A DNA stretch of 64,000 bases from Actinomadura meyerae (GTDB lineage: Bacteria > Actinomycetota > Actinomycetes > Streptosporangiales > Streptosporangiaceae): positions 1-64,000 of the forward strand of contig NZ_FZOR01000014.1 of NCBI RefSeq assembly GCF_900188445.1. Direction: 5' to 3'. Positions 60,784 to 64,000 of the stretch are shown in pieces. The notes beneath the pieces are model-generated. The model did not search any database. It had not been told where the DNA came from and worked only from the letters and a program-made list of their open reading frames with translations. A program made the position numbers and the translations under genes. The first letter of the stretch is position 1. Each line of letters opens with the position of its first letter.

Positions 60784-61365
60784 ATGGCGCTACGTCACGC
60801 GGTGCTGGCGGCGCTGCTCGACGGCGAGTACAGCGGCTACCAGCTGGCCAAGATCTTCGATTTGTCGGTCTCCAACTTCTGGCATGCCGTACCGCAGCAG
60901 CTCTACTCGGAGCTGTCGAGGTTGGAGACGGAGGGCCTGATCCGCGGGCGGCAGATCATCCAGCACGACCGTCCCAACAAGCGGGTGTACACGGTCACGC
61001 AGGCCGGCGTCGACGAGCTCGAGCGGTTCGCCGAGACCCCCGCCAAACCCGGGATCATCCGCGAGAACCTGCTCGTGATGGTCCAGGCCGTGGACCACAT
61101 CTCCGCCGAGGCCGTCATCGCGCAGCTCGAGGACAGGGCGGTCGCGGCCGCCGCCAAGGTCGAGGTCTTCGAGCGCACCCTCAAGCACCTGCGCGGCGAC
61201 ATGGACGAAGAGGCGTTCCTGCGCACCGGATCGCCGCTCGGTCCGTACCTCACCTGCCTGCGAGGCCGCCGCTTCGAGCAGGAGAACTACGAGTGGTTCA
61301 CCAGTACCGCCCGGCTGCTGCGCGGCCGGGCGGGCATCCAGGCCGAGGAGGGCGAGCCGTCATGA
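60784..61365 (+). CDS. PadR-family transcriptional regulator
   Basis: This 193-residue protein has an N-terminal PadR winged helix (MALRHAVLAALLDGEYSGYQLAKIF, then LYSELSRLETEGLIRG) and a C-terminal helical dimerisation domain of the long (Vir) type. The start follows GGGGAGAGAAGG. PadR repressors respond to phenolics, drugs or lipids. It follows the fatty acyl-AMP ligase locus on the same strand and may be its regulator, although it has its own AT-rich promoter with inverted repeats. Confidence 0.9.
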   Translation: MALRHAVLAALLDGEYSGYQLAKIFDLSVSNFWHAVPQQLYSELSRLETEGLIRGRQIIQHDRPNKRVYTVTQAGVDELERFAETPAKPGIIRENLLVMVQAVDHISAEAVIAQLEDRAVAAAAKVEVFERTLKHLRGDMDEEAFLRTGSPLGPYLTCLRGRRFEQENYEWFTSTARLLRGRAGIQAEEGEPS

Positions 61366-61476
61366 CGGCCTCCTCGAACACGGCGCCCCCGGCGCCGACC
61401 CCCCACGCCCTCACCAGCCTCGCACCCCGGCCGGGCTGGACCCGGGCGACACGCCTTAGTCAAGGAGGCGTTCACC

Positions 61477-62028
61477 ATGTCGGGCGAACACCACACCATC
61501 GAACTCCCTAGCAGTCCACTCCCCAACACCGCACTCCCGAGCACCCCGCTTCCCGGCGACGCACCGGCCGCCGGCACGGCCACGACGGCCCCGCCGCACG
61601 GCCTGCCCACGATCGACGAACCGCCCCCGCTGCTGCTGGGCGAGCTGAGGCTGCCCGCCGAACGGGAGTCCGTGCCGCGGGCGCGGCGGTTCAGCCGGTC
61701 CGTCACCGCCGCGTCCGGCATCGCGCACATCCGCGACGACGCCGAGGTCCTGGTGTCGGAGCTGGTGACCAACGCCGTCCGGCACGCGACGGGGCCGGCG
61801 CTGCGGCTGCGCCTGCTGCGCACCGGCGCCCTGCTCCGCGTCGAGGTGCACGACCAGGGCGGCGGCGTCCCGCGGCCGCGCCAGGTCGACCTCATGGAGG
61901 AGACGGGACGCGGCTGGTTCCTCGTCGCGGTCATGGCCGACCGGCACGGCACCGAGCACACCCCGGCCGGAAAGTCGGTGTGGTGCGAAGTGCGCGCCTG
62001 GCCGCGGGACGAGTACCCCGGGCACTGA
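61477..62028 (+). CDS. RsbW-like ATP-binding regulatory protein
   Basis: The 183-residue protein has a Pro/Thr/Ser-rich N-terminus (residues 10-50) and an HATPase_c_2 domain: VSELVTNAVRHATG (N box, about residue 93), VEVHDQGGGVP (G1) and ETGRGWFLVAVMADRHG (G2). It belongs to the anti-sigma/serine kinase-like family, multicopy in filamentous actinomycetes. No sigma or STAS partner is adjacent. ATG 61477 follows AAGGAGG. CTTAGTCAAGG, just before the ribosome binding site, repeats the AGTCA half-site seen before the PadR gene. Confidence 0.85.
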   Translation: MSGEHHTIELPSSPLPNTALPSTPLPGDAPAAGTATTAPPHGLPTIDEPPPLLLGELRLPAERESVPRARRFSRSVTAASGIAHIRDDAEVLVSELVTNAVRHATGPALRLRLLRTGALLRVEVHDQGGGVPRPRQVDLMEETGRGWFLVAVMADRHGTEHTPAGKSVWCEVRAWPRDEYPGH

Positions 62029-62074
62029 GCACCCCCTTTCGCAGACCCCCGGTTCGGCGAACGGAAGTGCCGCC

Positions 62075-62476
62075 ATGCCCGAATACGCGCCCGCTGACCG
62101 CCGTCCCCCTCGCTACCACCGGTCGGACGGGAGCCCGGCCACGGCGGAGGAGGCCCAGCGGCTGCTGCTGGACGTTCGGGGGCGCCTGCTCGCGCAGGAC
62201 GTCATCCGCGTCGGCGCCGCCGTCGTGGTCGTCTCGACGTGGTTCACCGTGGTGGACCTCGGCATCGCCGCGAACGGCCGGCCGCTGCTGTGGCAGACGA
62301 TCGTGTCCGATCACGCGATGCACGCCGACATCGGGCAGTACACGTCCCGGGAGAAGGCGGCGCGCGGCCACGCGGAGGCCGTTGCCATGATCTCCGGACG
62401 GCTGCGCGGGCTGGTGGCCCGCGCGGCCATGGACGAGGTACGCCCCCAGCCGAGGACCCGACCCGCGCGGGCCTGA
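62075..62476 (+). CDS. Small actinomycete protein of unknown function
   Basis: This 133-residue protein has RVGAAVVVVSTWFTVVDLGI, then PLLWQTIVSDHAMHADIGQY and SREKAARGHAEAVAMI. This beta-rich pattern, ending in a helix that starts with a Ser/Thr and an Ala-Gly-His, recurs in small actinomycete and phage-associated proteins annotated only as hypothetical. No catalytic residues are evident. It lies between an RsbW-like gene and a sensor kinase on the same strand. Confidence 0.6.
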   Translation: MPEYAPADRRPPRYHRSDGSPATAEEAQRLLLDVRGRLLAQDVIRVGAAVVVVSTWFTVVDLGIAANGRPLLWQTIVSDHAMHADIGQYTSREKAARGHAEAVAMISGRLRGLVARAAMDEVRPQPRTRPARA

Positions 62477-62517
62477 TCCGCGCGGATCTGATCCGCGCGG
62501 ATCTGATCCGCGCGGGC
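62473..62517 (+). repeat. 15-bp tandem repeat at the 3' end of the small gene
   Basis: Three units of CTGATCCGCGCGGAT occur (62473-62487, 62488-62502, and 62503-62517 with the last two bases changed). Each holds the palindrome ATCCGCGCGGAT, so the tract can form alternative hairpins. It begins just before the stop codon and fills the gap before the kinase gene. Confidence 0.9.
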
Positions 62518-62641
62518 CCGACCCCGCGAGGACCCCGACCCCGCACACGACGCGAGCACGACGACCCCGCTTCCCGTCCCGCATCCCCCACGACACGGGC
62601 CCGGCGCACCCGGCCCGTCCCCGGCATGAGGTTGTGATCAG

Positions 62642-64000
62642 ATGGCCTCGAAGACACCCCGCGACGACGTCCCCGGCGGCGGCCCCCGGCGGAGGCGTCC
62701 GATCCGCCTGCGGATCACGGCGCTGCTGCTGGTGCCGCTGGTGTCGCTCATCACCCTCTGGGCGTTCGCCGCGAACATCACGCTCGGCGACGCCTTCGAC
62801 AAGTACGACTTCTCGACGACGTACGAGAAGATGGGCCTGCCCGGCATCTACCTGGTGAACCAGCTCCAGGCGGAACGTTCCCTCAGCGTCGTCGCGCTCG
62901 TCTCCCGCGACGACGGGGCCAAGCAGAAGCTCGGCGCGCAGCGCGCCCGGGTCAGCGCGGTCGAGAAGTCCTTCCGCGGGACGGCGCTGTCGTCCGAGGC
63001 GCAGGACGCGGCGCAGCCCGACACGAAGAAGCGGCTCGCCGAGGCGATCAAGGCGCTGGACAGGCTGCCGCAGCTGCGCGGCAGGGTCGACTCCGGCCGG
63101 GCCGCGCCGCTCGACGTCATCAACTCCTACAGCACGATGCTCGACCAGGTCATCAGGGTCTTCGACGGCCTGGTGACGGTCAACGACGCCGCGATCCTCA
63201 CCCAGGGCCGCGCGCTGATCGGCATCGGCAACGCCCGCGCCTACATGCTGCGGCAGGACTCGCTCGTCACCGCCGCGATGGCGCGCAACGGCCGGTTCAC
63301 CGCCGCCGAGCACACCGCGTTCATCCAGTGGGCGGCGGAGGGCCGGCGCGAGTTCGAGGCCGGGCTCGCCGACCTCAACGACCGGATCCGCGGGCCGCTG
63401 AGCGCGCTCGCCGCGTCCGAGCAGTTCCAGCGGTACCGGGCCGCCGAGGCCGCGATCGTGGACGCGCGCGGCGACCGGCTGCCGTCCGAGGCGGCCGGCT
63501 GGCAGGCCACCACCCAGCTGCTGTCGCAGGCGTGGGCGCAGAAGGTCACCGAGGCGAGCCTCGCGCTCAACGAGATGGCCAAGCCGATCGGCGAGCGGAT
63601 CGTGCTGCGGCTCGTCCTCGCCGGCGGGTTCGGGCTGCTCGCGGTCGTCGCGTCGATCGTGCTGTCGCTGCTCGCCGCCCGCAGCCTGTCCCGCGAGCTG
63701 CGCGGGCTCCAGCGCGCCGCGCTGGACCTCGCCGACAACCGGCTGCCCGGCGTCGTCGCCCGGCTCCGGCGCGGCGAGGAGGTCGACGTGGACGCCGAGG
63801 CGCCACCGCTCGTCATCGGCAAGACCAAGGAGGTCGCGCGGGTCGGCGACGCGTTCACCAAGGTGCAGCGAACCGCGATCGACACCGCCGTCCGCGAGTC
63901 GTACCTGCGGCAGGGCATCAGCCGCGTGTTCCTCAACGTCGCCTGGCGCAGCCAGTCGCTGCTGCACCGCCAGCTCCGGATGCTGGACGAGATGGAGCGC
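62642..64000 (+). CDS. Nitrate/nitrite-sensing-domain histidine kinase, 5' part (conservon CvnA-like)
   Basis: This open frame runs off the window after 453 codons. Residues 22-44 are a first membrane helix (RLRITALLLVPLVSLITLW), residues about 60-310 an extracytoplasmic helical domain with the NIT-type AERSLSVVAL and a helix-rich core, and residues about 318-342 a second helix. FLNVAWRSQSLLHRQLRMLD near the end is the dimerisation segment found in conservon (cvn) kinases of actinomycetes. If so, roadblock, DUF742 and GTPase genes should follow outside the window. The kinase core is not included here. Confidence 0.85.
   Translation, partial: MASKTPRDDVPGGGPRRRRPIRLRITALLLVPLVSLITLWAFAANITLGDAFDKYDFSTTYEKMGLPGIYLVNQLQAERSLSVVALVSRDDGAKQKLGAQRARVSAVEKSFRGTALSSEAQDAAQPDTKKRLAEAIKALDRLPQLRGRVDSGRAAPLDVINSYSTMLDQVIRVFDGLVTVNDAAILTQGRALIGIGNARAYMLRQDSLVTAAMARNGRFTAAEHTAFIQWAAEGRREFEAGLADLNDRIRGPLSALAASEQFQRYRAAEAAIVDARGDRLPSEAAGWQATTQLLSQAWAQKVTEASLALNEMAKPIGERIVLRLVLAGGFGLLAVVASIVLSLLAARSLSRELRGLQRAALDLADNRLPGVVARLRRGEEVDVDAEAPPLVIGKTKEVARVGDAFTKVQRTAIDTAVRESYLRQGISRVFLNVAWRSQSLLHRQLRMLDEMER

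Noticed and set aside
61362..61511. 49-codon ORF overlapping the padR stop by ATGA
   Set aside because: It runs into the RsbW-like gene, has Pro/Thr/Ala filler composition and covers that gene's ribosome binding site; probably chance.
61931..63967. 678-codon minus-strand frame opposite the sensor kinase
   Set aside because: The plus strand encodes a convincing membrane kinase running off the window; the minus frame shows no family pattern.
1..64000. CRISPR arrays
   Set aside because: The tandem repeats seen are 12-57 bases, coding or contiguous, and without unique spacers of regular length; no cas genes are present.

Overview
This 64-kb window is high-GC actinomycete DNA. GTG starts, ATGA/GTGA gene overlaps, DUF397/DUF5753, DUF6461 and DUF6084 proteins, a conservon-type sensor kinase and a group 1h hydrogenase point to a filamentous actinobacterium, probably of the Thermomonosporaceae (for example Actinomadura). 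The genus is an inference from gene content only.

Layout. 1-3.4 kb: the 3' end of a group II intron splits a DUF5753 regulator gene. A DUF397 gene follows, then an XRE / ImmA-IrrE peptidase / PIN-like three-gene module and a tRNA-Ala(CGC) with its terminator. 3.4-9.3 kb: a SepX-like membrane protein, a GNAT acetyltransferase, nagA with a divergent DeoR-family regulator, an MshC/CysS-like ligase, an RsbW-like ATPase and a VOC protein. 9.3-17 kb: a GntR-controlled catabolic cluster (HMG-CoA lyase family, class III CoA-transferase, HyuA, HyuB, isochorismatase-fold amidase). 17-25 kb: TetR with twin operators facing an MpaB-like oxygenase, a UPF0718 permease pair, a protein built of L7/L12-like repeats, a fused acyl-CoA dehydrogenase and an aldo/keto reductase.

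25.3-38.2 kb: a complete-looking group 1h (actinobacterial, high-affinity) [NiFe]-hydrogenase locus. hypBA run left. To the right, sixteen tightly overlapping genes start with the structural subunits, continue with accessory proteins, a maturation protease, two SIS-domain proteins flanking a HypC paralogue, and end with hypC, hypD and hypE. hypF is not in the window. 38.2-41.6 kb: an odd tRNA(CAT), a methylase of the borosin-like TP-methylase type fused to a DUF6065 remnant, a quinone-oxidoreductase-like enzyme, and DUF6461 and DinB-like proteins. 41.6-43.9 kb: a DUF222/HNH (13E12-type) endonuclease gene between two 200-bp inverted repeats. 43.9-52.3 kb: an operon of a YqiJ/NfeD-like membrane protein, a flotillin (YqiK-like) and a 1683-residue AAA ATPase, preceded by a 46-codon ORF with a strong ribosome binding site.

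52.5-60.7 kb: a sulfotransferase, then a compact lipid-type locus of acyl carrier protein, two SGNH hydrolases, an NTF2/SnoaL-like protein, an acyl-CoA dehydrogenase and a fatty acyl-AMP ligase. It lacks any PKS or NRPS gene, and several of its proteins carry in-frame minisatellites. 60.7-64 kb: a PadR regulator, an RsbW-like ATPase, a small unknown protein and the start of a nitrate/nitrite-sensing-domain histidine kinase, cut by the window edge. The least explained systems are the acyl-activation locus, the inverted-repeat HNH unit, the 46-codon ORF and the paired SIS/HypC-like accessory genes of the hydrogenase operon.
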